64,000 nt of DNA from Dromiciops gliroides (taxonomy: Eukaryota > Chordata > Mammalia > Microbiotheria > Microbiotheriidae). Position 1 is the stretch's first letter, and each line of letters starts with the position of its first letter. Location: the NCBI RefSeq assembly GCF_019393635.1, contig NC_057862.1:701285825-701349824 (forward strand), read 5' to 3'. The notes under the pieces are model-generated. The model ran no database searches. It saw only the letters and a list, made by a program, of their open reading frames with translations, and was not told the DNA's origin. Shown here piece after piece: positions 34,795-45,443 of this stretch. A program made the translations under genes and the position numbers.

Positions 34795-35150
34795 AGCATT
34801 TATGAGCATCTACTATGTACAAGTCACTGTGCTAAGCACTTGACAAATGCTATCTTATTTGATCCTCACAACAACCTCAATTCACAGTTGAGGAAACCGA
34901 GGCAAATAGAAGCTAAGTGACTTTCCCAGGGTCACACAGCTAAGAAGTGCATGATGGGGGCAGCTAAGTGGCTCAGTAGATAAAGCACTGGCCTTGGATT
35001 CAGGAAGACCTGAGTTCAAATCTGGCCTTAGACACTTGACACTTATTAGCTGTGTGACCCTGGGCAAGTCACTTAACTCTCATTGTCTCACACACACACA
35101 CAAAAGTACATGAGGCTGGATTTGAACTCAGGGCTTCCCCCACTGTTCCT
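34795..35150 (-). repeat. MIR, interrupted by a CORE-SINE
   Basis: Antisense MIR: CTGTGCTAAGCACTTGAC, TTGATCCTCACAACAACC, GAGGAAACCGAGGC, CCCAGGGTCACACAGC. It resumes after the SINE with ACATGAGGCTGGATTTGAAC. The ancient element is used as a landing site by the younger SINE. Confidence 0.75.
34955..35103 (+). repeat. CORE-SINE inside a MIR
   Basis: Sense copy with (CA)n-type tail. Duplication AAGTGCATGA (34945-34954) / AAGTACATGA (35104-35113). Confidence 0.9.
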
Positions 35151-35265
35151 GTGCATCATGGAGAAGAGAAGACTCAGGGGCTACATGTAAGCCTGTCTCC
35201 AGGTATTTGTAGGGCTGTCAGGACAGAGGGATCCACTTGGCTCTATTTGGCCCAATAGCCTGGAA
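35150..35265 (+). mobile_element. CR1/L3 LINE fragment, part 2
   Basis: GGAGAAGAGAAGACTCAGGGG, CAGGTATTTGTAGGGCTGTCA and GGCTCTATTTGGCCC follow CR1/L3 order and continue part 1 past the MIR/SINE block. Confidence 0.55.
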
Positions 35266-35578
35266 TCATGAGAAACACTGCATGGAAACTTCAAAGGCCC
35301 GATGGGCAGCACAAGATCTTAACAGGCACCAAGCTTTTTTTTTTTTCTGGGTCTTCAGTGCAAACATATGAAGTGTTTTGTGTAAAAGGAACTACCTCCC
35401 TCCCCCAAAAGACAATACTCCCAGGAGATGGGCCAGAAAAATGGAATACAGCAGTTGATTTTCTAGAAAAAAACAGACCTCGAGAATTTAATTTTTGATT
35501 TTCTGTAACTAAAAGGCCCAGGGAGGCCCCACAAAGCACCATTTGGCACCTCCAGATAGACTTTGCCCACCTCGGTTT

Positions 35579-35662
35579 TTAAAGTAATGAACATATTTAT
35601 TTATAGTTTTGAGTTCCAATTTGTATCCCTCCTTCCTTCCCTGCTCTCCCCACTTCCTGAAG
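35579..35662 (-). mobile_element. Very short L1 3' end insertion
   Basis: About 80 bp of antisense L1 3' UTR (TTATTTATAGTTTTGAGTTCC, CCCTCCTTCCTTCCC). Flanked by GACTTTGCCCAC(C/A)TC at about 35563-35577 and 35665-35679, a target-site duplication. Confidence 0.75.
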
Positions 35663-35679
35663 TGACTTTGCCCACATCT

Positions 35680-38340
35680 TGAACAAAAAGTGGCTGAAAT
35701 GCCACGTCTTAAAACATTCACTAGCAGATATGTTGCGGACAAGTATACTCTGGGTGACAAAGGTGATGGACACAGATACAAAAGGCTTTCCTGCACACAT
35801 TCCACGGTGACTTCCTCACAATCAAAGCTGTCTACAGACAGGATGGATGCCCTTCCCAGGCAGTGAGTTCTTCAGGCCAAGGCCAGATGACGTGCTGTGG
35901 AGGGGCTTCCCTTGGGGGTATCGCTGGCACTAGATGGCATTCTGTGACCATGTAGCCTTCAGAAGAGGACGTGAGATCAGTTGAATGAGACATTGTTGTG
36001 ATCTCACACTGACCATTGTGGGGCTAACAAATAGACCACCTCCTCTTCCTACTCCTACCACTATACAGTTTTCCACAGTGACTGGACCAAGGTCTCGGCT
36101 TAGGCTTTGTTCGGCTTCTGTCCATGGTGATGACCTGTGGGGGAGACAGAGTCAGTCTGTGATACTCCTGAGCACATGGTGAACAATGCGGGCTCTTCAC
36201 CCTTAGTGAAACTCCTCCCTTCTTTACTCAGGGATTCTCTCTTCTGGCCTCTTTGCCCCTCTCCGTGGACAGGGTCCTCCGGGCTTGGACTGGTGGTCAA
36301 CCTGAAGACAAGTCCCCTTTAGGGTTGATGGGACTAATGATAGCAGGACCGACAGGAATGTGAGCATGGACCAGGCATACTGCTGTCGCCAGCAAGAAAG
36401 GCAAGAGGCAGGAGGCTCCCAACAGACCCTGCTGGACGTGCCTCTGCCAAGGAGAGGTCTCTCTCTGACTCCTCACTTCCCCCTCCCCCTCGTAGAGTGG
36501 CCCAGCTAGGGCCACAGGGACTTTGTTCTAATTGGCCGCGTGGTGTGGTCACATCTGGGCGGCTTGGGGAATCAGCACCCAAGAGCCCCTGAGCTTCAGT
36601 AGAAAAAAATCACGTCTGTGCACAGTGAAGGCAGAGGATAGTCGGCCCTTGCCAGCCAGTCTTCCTTCCTTCCCTCCCTCCCTTCTGATCCTGAAGCACC
36701 ACACTGGGATGACTTGGGGGCCACTTCCCATCGAAGAAGCAGGGCAAGGATTCAGGGGAGAGGAAAGCCAGTCTCTGCAGCAGGTAAGGCATGGCTTCCC
36801 AGGCCTCCCAGCTCCTTCCTTCCTCCTTCCTCTCTGAAATCATGCCCAGTGGACGCCTCCCTCACTGCACCTCCTCTGCTGGGATAGCCATGAGGGAGAC
36901 GGGAGAGTTTCCATCTTGGGATCATCTGGCTGGCCACTTTAGGAGCCAGAGACCTGGCCAGAGTCAGGGTCTATCCACTTGGCTCACATTCTCTGGCAGC
37001 TCTCAGCATGTCCCCAGGATGGTCAGCAGTGTGCCCCTCCTGCCTGGTCAGTACAGAAATAAAGTGGGCCGTGGCTTCTGAGCGATGATGGGGAAATGCA
37101 GGGGCAGTGTTCGTGTGGGAATGTGAGAGGAACAGGGAGGAGGCAGCAGAGGTCTCTCCTTGGCTCCCCTGCCTTTGCCCAAGCCTCTGGCTCCAAACAA
37201 ACCTTCAAGAAGCTGTGCTGGGAAGGAGACTACCCACAGCTCTGAGGGTTGAGTAGGGGCTGAGATTGATGGCCACCCACAAGGAAATAAGCCACAGGGC
37301 ATTTTCATAGACTTTAGGTCCTGGCTGAGGCTGAGGGCTGAGGCTGAGGGCTGCGTTTACACCTGTGCCCAGAAGTCTCCAAATGGAGGTTTATTCAGAA
37401 GGAGAGGGGGAGAGAGATTTAGGTAGAGTCACTAGAGGACTTAGAAGAAAGAAGGTGACAAGCCCCATGTCAGGTGCAGTCAGGTCCTGGGACCAGCACC
37501 ATCACCCACCCTTTCCTGTGCCAACAGTCCTGGGTCAACAATCAGAGAGTTTGGGCTGGAATCCCAGCTTTGTTTGGATACCCTCTGGTGCCCACTCAAG
37601 CCTCTCCTCTCTTCTGCTTTCTCCTGCCCTTTTTTCTTCTATTCCACCCTCTCTGCTGGCCTGGATTTCTCCTGTCATCCTTTCCCCCTCTCCCAGATCC
37701 CCACCCACTGCCTCTTCCCATCCCCACCCCTCTCTCCATCATTTGAAGTTCATTCATTATCCCTTTCAGAGGGGTCCCAGGCATTTGCCTTCTTTATGGG
37801 GATTGCATAGAAAATGAAGCTTTGACTCTGCATGTCTGTGCCTAAGGTGAAGGTAATAGAGCACCCCCAAAGAGGACAGAACTCCCCTTCCCCCCAGATC
37901 TGACCCAATCAGTGCCTGTCTTTCACCCTCCTGGGCCTGGTTCAGCTGGCTGGAATTCCTGTTTAACTTCTTCTTAACAACTTCCAGTTGGTGGAAGTGG
38001 CCTAAAGGGAGGGATTGGGGCTCCCACAGTTAAGTCAGAGCTGCTTCTAGCTGAGATGCAGAGTTGGGTTTCAGGGCTCCAAGTCTATCCATCAGGCAGA
38101 GGCCGAGGTCCACCACACAGAACTCAGCATCATAGAGGAGGCAGATAAAGGTCAGATGTAGGTATTCCCAGCTGGGTAGCCTCATATCCAAAGCCTGGGT
38201 CATCCGGACTCTGCTTGCAGGCCTCCAGTAGAGTTCTCAAGGGCACCCCCAGGGAGGACAAAGCCAGAGGCTTTCACTGGCGTGGCAGCTGGTGCTCCTG
38301 CAAAAGTCACACCTGGGTATAGTTTTAACTGGGGCAAAAA
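35680..38340. other. Repeat-poor unassigned region upstream of the OR gene
   Basis: About 2.7 kb of comparatively GC-rich, mostly unique sequence without recognised transposons. Many short overlapping frames occur on both strands (for example 37365-37817 plus), none with a domain I know. A short GCTGAGG-type tandem repeat lies near 37322-37350. It could hold regulatory or 5' noncoding exons of the OR gene. I cannot show that. Confidence 0.35.
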
Positions 38341-38348
38341 CAGTTTAA

Positions 38349-38350
<2 letters not shown>

Positions 38351-38384
<34 letters not shown>
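38351..38384. repeat. (GT)n microsatellite
   Basis: Uninterrupted GT repeat followed by degenerate CATACACACACATGTGC sequence to about 38470. Confidence 0.95.
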
Positions 38385-38386
<2 letters not shown>

Positions 38387-38785
38387 ATACACACACATGT
38401 GCATATGTGGGCATGGGCATATATGTATATCTCTGTGTGTGCATACTTGTGTACAGGTGTGTGCATGTGCATGCGTTTGCAGGGAGGGGGCTGACAGAGA
38501 TGCAGATTACAAGTCAGCAGAAGGTGTGACCGAGCTGGAAGGAGGTCCAAACTTCCCTCATGGTCATGGGGATGGGGGAGGGGCTGGAGAAGATGGACTT
38601 TGGAAGATGATGATGAGAGGCAGGACCATGGTGAGGATGAAGGCAGCATCTTAAGCCCCATTGCGTCTGACTGGGGGGGGGCTTCTTCCCCAGGTGACTG
38701 TGAAGCCCAAATGTCCAGGCCGTCACTTTCCTGGGAGCTCCTGAAGTGCATCAGCGTTCCAATATATCCCATGGTACTGAGGCTA

Positions 38786-38999
38786 CGGTTGTTGCTCAGT
38801 TGTCTCTGATTCTTTGTGACCACATGGTGTGGTGACCATCCGCAAGATTTTCTTGGCAAAGATACTGAGGTGGCTTGCCATTTCCTTCTCCAGTGGATGA
38901 AGGCAAACAGAAGTTAAGGGACTTTCCCAGGATTAGGAAGTTAGGAAGTGCCTGAGGCCAGGTCTACCACTCTATCCACTGAGTCACCTCACTGCCTCC
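38786..38999 (-). repeat. RTE-tailed SINE
   Basis: Antisense: GTTGTTGCTCAGTTGTCTCTG, TTTTCTTGGCAAAGATACTG, GGCTTGCCATTTCCTTCTCC, ending TCTATCCACTGAGTCACC. A MIR-like piece follows at about 39050-39130. Confidence 0.8.
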
Positions 39000-39540
39000 T
39001 AGATCAGGGTTAGCTTTCCTTAAAATGACCCTGGGAAGCCGGTGATGGGTCACTGTCGCCCTTTCACAAATAAGAAAGTTGAGGCTCTGAGAGGATAGGT
39101 GATTTGCTATGGGTCACAGAGTAAATAAGGACCACCCTGGGAAAAGCATAGAGTCCAGGCATGGGGTCCACTTGTCCCTCATCAGATTTCACAGAGTATC
39201 ATTCTGGGACAGCTTGGATCTGACTTCTTGAAATGGGGATCCATTTGCCCAGTGGGCTACCCTTCTCTAATGCTTTATGATCCAACTTTGGTCCTTGACA
39301 AGGACCAAACAAGGTCAGGAGAGGCAGGGGGTAGAGGAAAGATGGCTTTTGAAGTAAAAAGACCTCTGCCTGTCCTAGCAGGGGGACCCTGGGTAGACTA
39401 TGTAACTTCTCATGGTCCCAAGGAACTCTCCAAGAGGGGAGCTGGCAGAAACCAGTCTGTGTCAGGGAGCAGAGAAAATCATGTCTGGAGCCCCCCTCCG
39501 CAAGCTTCCTCGCCCCCCTCCTCTCTGATCATCTCTCTGC

Positions 39541-39573
39541 CTCTGTCCCACTGTTTTTCAGCCTTACCCCAGA
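39541..39573 (+). promoter_or_regulatory. Splice acceptor just upstream of the OR start codon
   Basis: A pyrimidine-rich tract CTCTGTCCCACTGTTTTTCAG ends at 39561, followed by 12 nt and the ATG at 39574. OR genes usually have one coding exon preceded by noncoding exons, so this is the expected acceptor. The upstream exon and promoter were not found. Confidence 0.6.
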
Positions 39574-40533
39574 ATGAGGGGAGAGAACGTGACTAACGTC
39601 AGGGAATTCATCCTTGTGGGCTTCCCCACGGCTCTGTGGCTGCAGTATGTGCTCTTCGCTTTCTTCCTCCTGGCCTATCTCTTTGTCCTGGCTGAGAACA
39701 CCACTATTGTCCTGGTGGTCTGGGCCAGTGCTGCTCTCCACAAGCCCATGTATTACTTTCTGGCGAGCCTGTCCTTCCTGGAGGTCTGCTACGTCTCTGA
39801 CATCCTCCCTAAGATGCTGGACAGTTTCCTCTTCCAGCGGAGAAGCATCTCATTCGCAGGCTGCATGACCCAGCTCTACTTCTTCAGCTCTCTGGTCTGC
39901 AGTGAGTGCGTTCTTCTGGCCTCCATGGCCTACGATCGCTACGTGGCCATTGGCCAACCTTTGCGCTACTCAGCCATCATGACCCCTGGCCTCTGTGTGC
40001 AACTGGTGACCTTGTCCTATGCTAGCGGCTTCACCATCTCCATGATTAAAGTCTATTTCATCTCCAGTGCCACATTCTGTGGCTCCAACATCATGAACCA
40101 CTTTTTCTGTGACATCTCCCCCATCCTCAAACTGGCCTGCACAGACTTCTCCACTGCCGAGCTGGTGGACTTTGTCTTGGCTTTCATCATTCTGGTTTTC
40201 CCGCTCATTTCCACCATGCTCTCCTATGGACACATCTGCATGGCTGTGCTGAGAATGCCCTCCTCCAGTAACCGGTGGAAAGCCTTCTCCACCTGTGCCT
40301 CTCACCTCACGGTGGTGGTCATCTTCTACATGGCCATGATCTTCATGTACGTCCGTCCCCAGGCCATTGACTCTCGCAGCTCAAATAAATTTATTTCGGC
40401 CATCTACACAGTCCTAACTCCAATTGTGAACCCTCTCATCTACTGCCTGAGGAACAAAGAATTCAAGGGCAGCCTAAAAAAGAGCCTGGGCATTGATCAG
40501 GCTCTGGGGGAGGAACCCACCTTCCACCATTAG
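39574..40533 (+). CDS. Olfactory receptor, family 6-like, intact
   Basis: A complete 319-residue class II olfactory receptor, an odorant-sensing G-protein-coupled receptor of the plasma membrane of olfactory neurons. In order: N-glycosylation site NVT at residue 5; KPMYYFLASLSFLEV in TM2 (57-71); Cys97 at the start of TM3; MAYDRYVAIG (118-127); FFCDISPILKLAC (177-189) in the second extracellular loop; KAFSTCASHL (236-245); NPLIYCLRN (286-294) in TM7. Length is usual for the family. The CTECVLLA-like and INHFFCDISP-like blocks are closest in my memory to OR6A/6B/6P members, so family 6 is likely but subfamily is open. One oddity: the usual Cys after MAYDRYVAI is Gly127. No frame damage. No other OR gene or OR pseudogene is visible nearby. 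Confidence 0.93.
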   Translation: MRGENVTNVREFILVGFPTALWLQYVLFAFFLLAYLFVLAENTTIVLVVWASAALHKPMYYFLASLSFLEVCYVSDILPKMLDSFLFQRRSISFAGCMTQLYFFSSLVCSECVLLASMAYDRYVAIGQPLRYSAIMTPGLCVQLVTLSYASGFTISMIKVYFISSATFCGSNIMNHFFCDISPILKLACTDFSTAELVDFVLAFIILVFPLISTMLSYGHICMAVLRMPSSSNRWKAFSTCASHLTVVVIFYMAMIFMYVRPQAIDSRSSNKFISAIYTVLTPIVNPLIYCLRNKEFKGSLKKSLGIDQALGEEPTFHH

Positions 40534-41286
40534 AAGCACTGTTTGACCCAGAATCCCAACTCAGCCACATTAGCTAACATGCAGAACCATAGTGATAACA
40601 AAGATCTCGGTGGTGCTGGACGCAAGTGAGACAGGTGTGCTAAGGTTCAGTCAAGGACCAGGGATGGGTGTGGCGTTAGATTTCTGGTCTGTCACAACCT
40701 GTCAACCACTGTCTTCATTTCAGTGGTGACTTTGAGGGCCCTTCTATAACACATCTGATATTGCCATGCAGCAATGAGCGTGAGAGGACTTTTGCTGACA
40801 ATGCAGGGAGCCCCTTCTTCTGTTCTCTTCATCTGCACCTGGAGAATGTCCCCAGAGCTTCTGATCTCTCTTCACTGTGTTGAGTATTTATTGTTACTCT
40901 TGATTCCTTTTGTTTTTGCTAAGCATAGTAACTTGTAAAGGTTTTCTAAGAGGGAGAAGGGGCAGCTCCGAGGAGGATTATAAACATATAAATGCAGCCC
41001 CACTTCCACACAAACCTCAGGGCAGGTTCCCTGATGGACAACCCCTCAGATTGTATGGAGAACACTTCACAGAAGGAGACTGCAAGAGGTCTTTGAGGGG
41101 CAAGTGTGGATTTTTGAACGGCAAACTGGAGACCTCTCTAGAAATGCAGACACATGAGGAAACGAGCCTTCGACTTGGTCCTGAATTCCTGTGCTTGCAA
41201 CCTTAGGGTAGGTTAAAAGTAGACTCCACTTCTGCTTTAACTTCTTTGAGAATTGTCTTGATTTGTTCTTTTGTTGATTGTCTAGA
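40534..41286. other. Downstream flank of the OR gene
   Basis: Probably contains the OR 3' UTR. I did not find a clear AATAAA with confidence. No repeat recognised before the SINE at 41287. Confidence 0.35.
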
Positions 41287-41524
41287 TGTAAGTGGTATAA
41301 TGGATAGAGCACCCTGCCTGGAATCAGTTATCATTATGAGTTCAAATCTGGTCTCAGACACTTACTAGCTGTGTGACCCTGGTCAAGTCACTTAGCCTGG
41401 TTTGCCTCAGTTTCTTCATCTGTAAAATGAGCTGGAGAAAGAAATGACAAACCACTACAGTATTTTTGCCAAGAAAACCTCAATGGGGTCACAAAAAGTC
41501 AGACTCCACTGAACAACAACAGTC
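41287..41524 (+). repeat. RTE-tailed SINE, full length
   Basis: Sense copy, best view of this family: TAGATGTAAGTGGTATAATGG, GTGTGACCCTGGTCAAGTC, ATGAGCTGGAGAAAGAAATG, GCCAAGAAAACCTCAATGGGG, ending CTGAACAACAACAGT. The 5' half is CORE-like, the 3' end matches the shared RTE-type tail. Confidence 0.85.
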
Positions 41525-41562
41525 CTTAAAAATGTTAATATTGCAGATTAAAGAGCATGTGT

Positions 41563-41716
41563 GGGGGCAGCTAGATGGTGCAGTGGATAGAGTACCAGCC
41601 CTGGATTCAGGAGTACCTGAGTTCAAATCCGACCTCAGACACTTAGCACTTTACTAGCTGTGTGACCCTGGGCAAGTCACTTAACCCCAATTGCCTCACA
41701 AAACAAACAAACAAAA
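41563..41716 (+). repeat. CORE-SINE
   Basis: GGGGCAGCTAGATGGTGCAG through GGCAAGTCACTTAACCCC and an AAAC-rich tail. AGAGCATGTGTG / AGAGTGTGTGTG flank it. Confidence 0.92.
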
Positions 41717-41815
41717 AGAGTGTGTGTGACACATCCCCATCTTCCTTGATATGCATTGCTTGAGCTGAGCAATACAAGGCTCAAAGAATGAAGTCATCAC
41801 CAATCTGGAGGCCTG

Positions 41816-42052
41816 GAGTCATTTCAGTCATGTCTCATTCCTTGTGACCCCATTTTAGGGTTATCTTGGTAAAGAGACTGGAATGGTTTGCCATTTCCTT
41901 CTCCAGCTCATTATACAGATGAAGAAACTGAGACAGGGTTAGGTGACTTGTCCAGGGTCACACAGCTAATAAGTGTCTGAAGCCAGATTTGAACTCAGGT
42001 CTTCCTGACTCTAGGTGTGGCACTCTATCCACTGAGCCACCTAGCTGCCTTC
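41816..42052 (-). repeat. RTE-tailed SINE
   Basis: Antisense copy: GTGACCCCATTTTAGGGTTATC, GGTTTGCCATTTCCTTCTCC, GTCACACAGCTAATAAGTG, ending GCCACCTAGCTGCC. A MIR-like piece (CATTTATAGATCCCTTTAAG) follows to about 42150. Confidence 0.8.
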
Positions 42053-42424
42053 TGGGGACTGTAGGTTAATGATAATAGTAATAACTGACATTTATAGATC
42101 CCTTTAAGATTTGCAAAGGACTTTATATCCATCATCCCATTTGAGCTTCACGATGCCTTTGCTCCTCTCCTCCCTACCCCTCAATCTCTCCAACTCTAGT
42201 TTGTGTTGTGTTTTTTACAATCTTGTTCCTAAGTTGAAGGGCCTATTGACTCCAACGTATTCTATGGTGTACCCTAATTTGTGTGTCTTCTCTGATTTCT
42301 GATTACTAGTTGCTTTGATAAAGATATATTTCCGACAGTCTTTTTGTAAACAGCATTTGGTGGGAGAGAACTAAGCTGACAAGAGGACGCCAAGTCTATG
42401 TTCTCCTAGAGAGTAATTGAGGAA

Positions 42425-42607
42425 AGCTGCTTTTATTTTAATTTTTTATACATGTACAATCATGTTAGACATATTTCCACCTTCGTCATCTTGTGAAAGA
42501 AGAATCAGAACAAAAGGGGAAAATTAAGAGAAAGAAAAAAATAACAACAAAAGTGAAAATAGTACACTTTGATCTGTATTCAGAATCCATGGTTCTTTCT
42601 CTGGATG
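42425..42607 (-). mobile_element. L1 3' UTR fragment, older subfamily
   Basis: TACATGTACAATCATGTTAGAC, TTGTGAAAGAAGAATCAGAAC, TCAGAATCCATGGTTCTTTC, the same subfamily as 60993-62164. Confidence 0.7.
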
Positions 42608-42613
42608 AGGGTG

Positions 42614-42711
42614 CCCAAAGACTGGTGCTAAAGCTTCTAATTTAAGGCAACCACACATTAGATTTTTTAGACAACACATTTAGATTTTAAACATCACACA
42701 CTATAGCACAG
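42614..42711 (+). mobile_element. LTR 3' end fragment, family A
   Basis: CAAAGACTGGTGCTAAAGCTTC…CCACACATTAGATTTTTTAGAC…ATTTTAAACATCACAC: the 3' end of family A only, with a short internal duplication of the ending. Confidence 0.75.
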
Positions 42712-44481
42712 ACCCACCTCCCAAATCTAAAGTTCCCTTGGACTTGAGTCCCGAGGACCCTGGATTTTCAGGTCTTCCCTACTGGGCTGGCTGGTTCCAA
42801 GCATTCTAACTCTAACTCTAAATTTATGACTGAAGCTCCTGGACCCAGTAGGGATTATCCCTGCCCCACCCCACCCTACCCTCACACCTAGGACCAAAAA
42901 GGACAGATGAAATAGTTAGTTAACCCTAAAGCTTGTTTCTTGGGGCTGTGAAGTAGAAGGAGGAAGTGGAAGGGAAGGTGGCTTTTTCCACCTCACCAGC
43001 TGTGGTCATGATGCCTTATGATATATGTGGGTGAACTTGGATCTTTACCCTCTCTGGACACTGAGGGAAAGAAAGGATAACTTCCTCAGTCTGGCCATGC
43101 ATCAAACCAAAAGAGGCTAACTATATGGCAGAGGAACACAGTTTGTCTTTGCCTAGAAGTAGGGTGATATGGGCATGCCCAAAGCTAAGCCAAGTCAGAC
43201 CCTGGTCACAGATACAAGAGGTGAAGGAGAGCTCGCCTCCACAAGTGGAGCCCCTCTACCCTCAGGCTGCTGCTGGTGCCAACATGCAGCTCTTCCTACT
43301 CTCCACAAAGGTAGGAATTGGAACTCCTTGGGTGGTGGGAGTGGTCCAGGTCCTAGATCTTGTCTTTCCTCGCCAAACACAGCTCAGCTGCATCTGTAGA
43401 TGAGAAAGCTGCCAATCCCATTGGTTAAGGAAGGTGGTTGGCAGGAACTACCCAGCGACATATTTTATGAGCTGCTTGGTCCTATATGTTTCAGAATAAA
43501 CCTTTTTGCTTTCCATCTGTCCATGACATCAGGAGCCTGGTTTTCATTGATATTGGTAGTCATTACCTTGGGTGTCTCCCTTCTTGGTGAGCCCCTGAAG
43601 CTGGGCAGCTCCTCCATTCTCAGTTTCTGGGGAGTTGTAGTCTGAGGGCAAGGATCTAGTTGAGTGAGTCCCACCCTAGCTGGCCCATGAGGTAGAGACT
43701 GGGAAGTTTGGAGCTTTTCTTTGACCCTGCCCCTTTCTGTAGGAAGAGGTAGGAGTGAGGAGGGCACAGCCAGCTCACTCTATTAGCAACACCTAGGGGC
43801 TTTACTAACAAGGAATGTTATTACTCAGGTAACTTTTCTTCACCTTCCTCCTATCCTGAGAAGGGGCTTTCCCCCTTTACTTAGATACCATGGTGGGGGT
43901 GTGGTGTATATCACATTATAGATTCAAGAACTCAACTCCCATCATGATAAGTGATGTGCCCATCATCTCCCATTATGTATAATGCAGGGGAGTAGTTGCT
44001 GGCCACTAATCCTTTTGTCCAACATGGGGACGATTGTGTTCTTACCCCTCACCCATGGTAAGACCCTTAGTACCCTCTGTTCCTCCCCCCAATAAAGGAG
44101 GTACAGGGGAGTTCAAGTCACCCAAATCACTCTGCCAAAGTAAGGCCTGTGGTAAAGGCCAAAACCCCCCTTTCCCACTGGCAGGGAATTTGATGACTAC
44201 CAGCTGCCAAGTCCCTAGGCATAGCAGATAGATGTAACTCACTGTGGGAGCTTTGCCCAAGCTGGAGAAAGGGGAAGGAAAAGAAGGGATCAGAGGAGGG
44301 GAATGGTCAAGATGAGAACTGGGAGGAAGGAGGGAAAGTTGTCAGATGTCTGATGTAGGTTGGATGTCTGGAGTGACTTTCTCACACTCAGATCTATTCT
44401 AGAGTAAAAGGGACTGCCTATGAAGGTAATGAGCCTCCCTATCCCTGGAAGTGTCCAAGCACACAGTGGATAACCCCTTGT
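42712..44481. other. Unassigned sequence containing copy 1 of an exact 87-bp repeat
   Basis: No recognised gene or transposon. The segment 43202-43288 recurs exactly at 48216-48302. Frames here (43125-43403 and others) have no known domain. Confidence 0.4.
43202..43288 (+). repeat. 87-bp exact duplicate, copy 1
   Basis: From CTGGTCACAGATACAAGAGG to GGTGCCAACATGCA, identical base for base to 48216-48302, same strand, 5014 bp away. Flanks on both sides are unrelated. Contains the perfect inverted repeat CTCCACAAGTGGAG. Confidence 0.95.
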
Positions 44482-45131
44482 TGTGATGTGGGATGGAATT
44501 TGGAGTCAAATTGATTGTGAGTCATCCCAAAAGAATTACAAGACTCAGTGACTCAGTTTCCCAAGTTTTATTGCAATACTGTGGGTGTCCACAGGGAGAG
44601 AACCAGAATAGTGTAAAGGTATCTCTCGAATAAGGAAAGACAGTTACATTTATAGTATAGATAAATTGATTATCAGTCTCATTATAATAATTTCCACCTT
44701 GGGGAGGTACAAGGGAGGGCCTGTCCTACTCATAATATTCTCCACCTATGGGTGTTACAAGGGAGGGCTTATCTTCATTTGGAGTTCCTGGGGTCCTAAG
44801 CCAATCCCCAAGGTGGGTACCTTTTTCAGTGGAGGTGTGTTTTGGGGGTTTACACATCATAAGGTGAATCTGGGGACAAATTTGGCCTTTTCTGTGCATG
44901 TCTCTTTCTGATTCCCATGGCTAGTTTCAAAATATAATCATTTTTCATTAGAATTTCTATAGGTTGTCTTTTTCCTTTATTGTTATTTTGACCTGACCCG
45001 TTCTGATCCGTTATGGATGTTGATCACTATGGGTATGAGAACCTAACATAAGTTATCCATTAACTGAGGTCTGACTCCCTTTTAGAGCTTGGGTCTTGGG
45101 TTTTTCTATTAACCCCTTTTTGACTCCTACA
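44482..45131 (-). mobile_element. Probable solo LTR, family E (gammaretrovirus-like)
   Basis: About 650 bp. The reverse complement starts TGTAGGAGTCAAAAAGG and ends CCCACATCACA. It has a TATA-like TACTATAAATG and GCAATAAAACTTGGGAAACTG as polyadenylation region. A roughly 50-bp unit (GGTACAAGGGAGGGC / GTTACAAGGGAGGGC) occurs twice inside. No internal region; old. Confidence 0.65.
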
Positions 45132-45443
45132 TCAGTTGTGGATGGTGTAGCTGTGGGCATTGTTGGTTAGATACTGGTCAGAATTAGGGGATACTGAGGC
45201 AGTTTTGTGATTCTTTGAGGAGGTAGGGAGAAAAGAACATTGGGCTTATATTACAATTTGAGGACTGTAACCCTCTCTCCCATAGACCATAGGCCCCTTC
45301 ACCTTTTTCCCCCTGTGCCCTTACTTCACCCACTCCCTGTTCCATCTCAACCCTTTTGTCACCCACACAGCTACTATGGTATGCTAGAGTTGGGTTGATT
45401 ATTAAATTTTCATGAGCAATTACACTTAGAAATAGACAGCCAA
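45132..45443. other. Unassigned sequence between LTR and HAL1
   Basis: Nothing recognised. Its last 16 bp (AGAAATAGACAGCCAA, 45428-45443) are the target-site duplication of the HAL1 insertion. Confidence 0.5.

Noticed and set aside
38200-38859. 219-aa minus-strand open frame
   Set aside because: Its middle is a (CA)n microsatellite read as His-Thr repeats (THTHTHTH) and the ends show no domain. Length comes from composition.
39614-39868. Frames overlapping the OR gene on both strands (also 39970-40305 minus)
   Set aside because: Shadow frames of the OR coding sequence.
44666-44911. Frame with YKGGPVLL / YKGGLIFI repeats
   Set aside because: It is an internal tandem duplication within a probable LTR, read in antisense.
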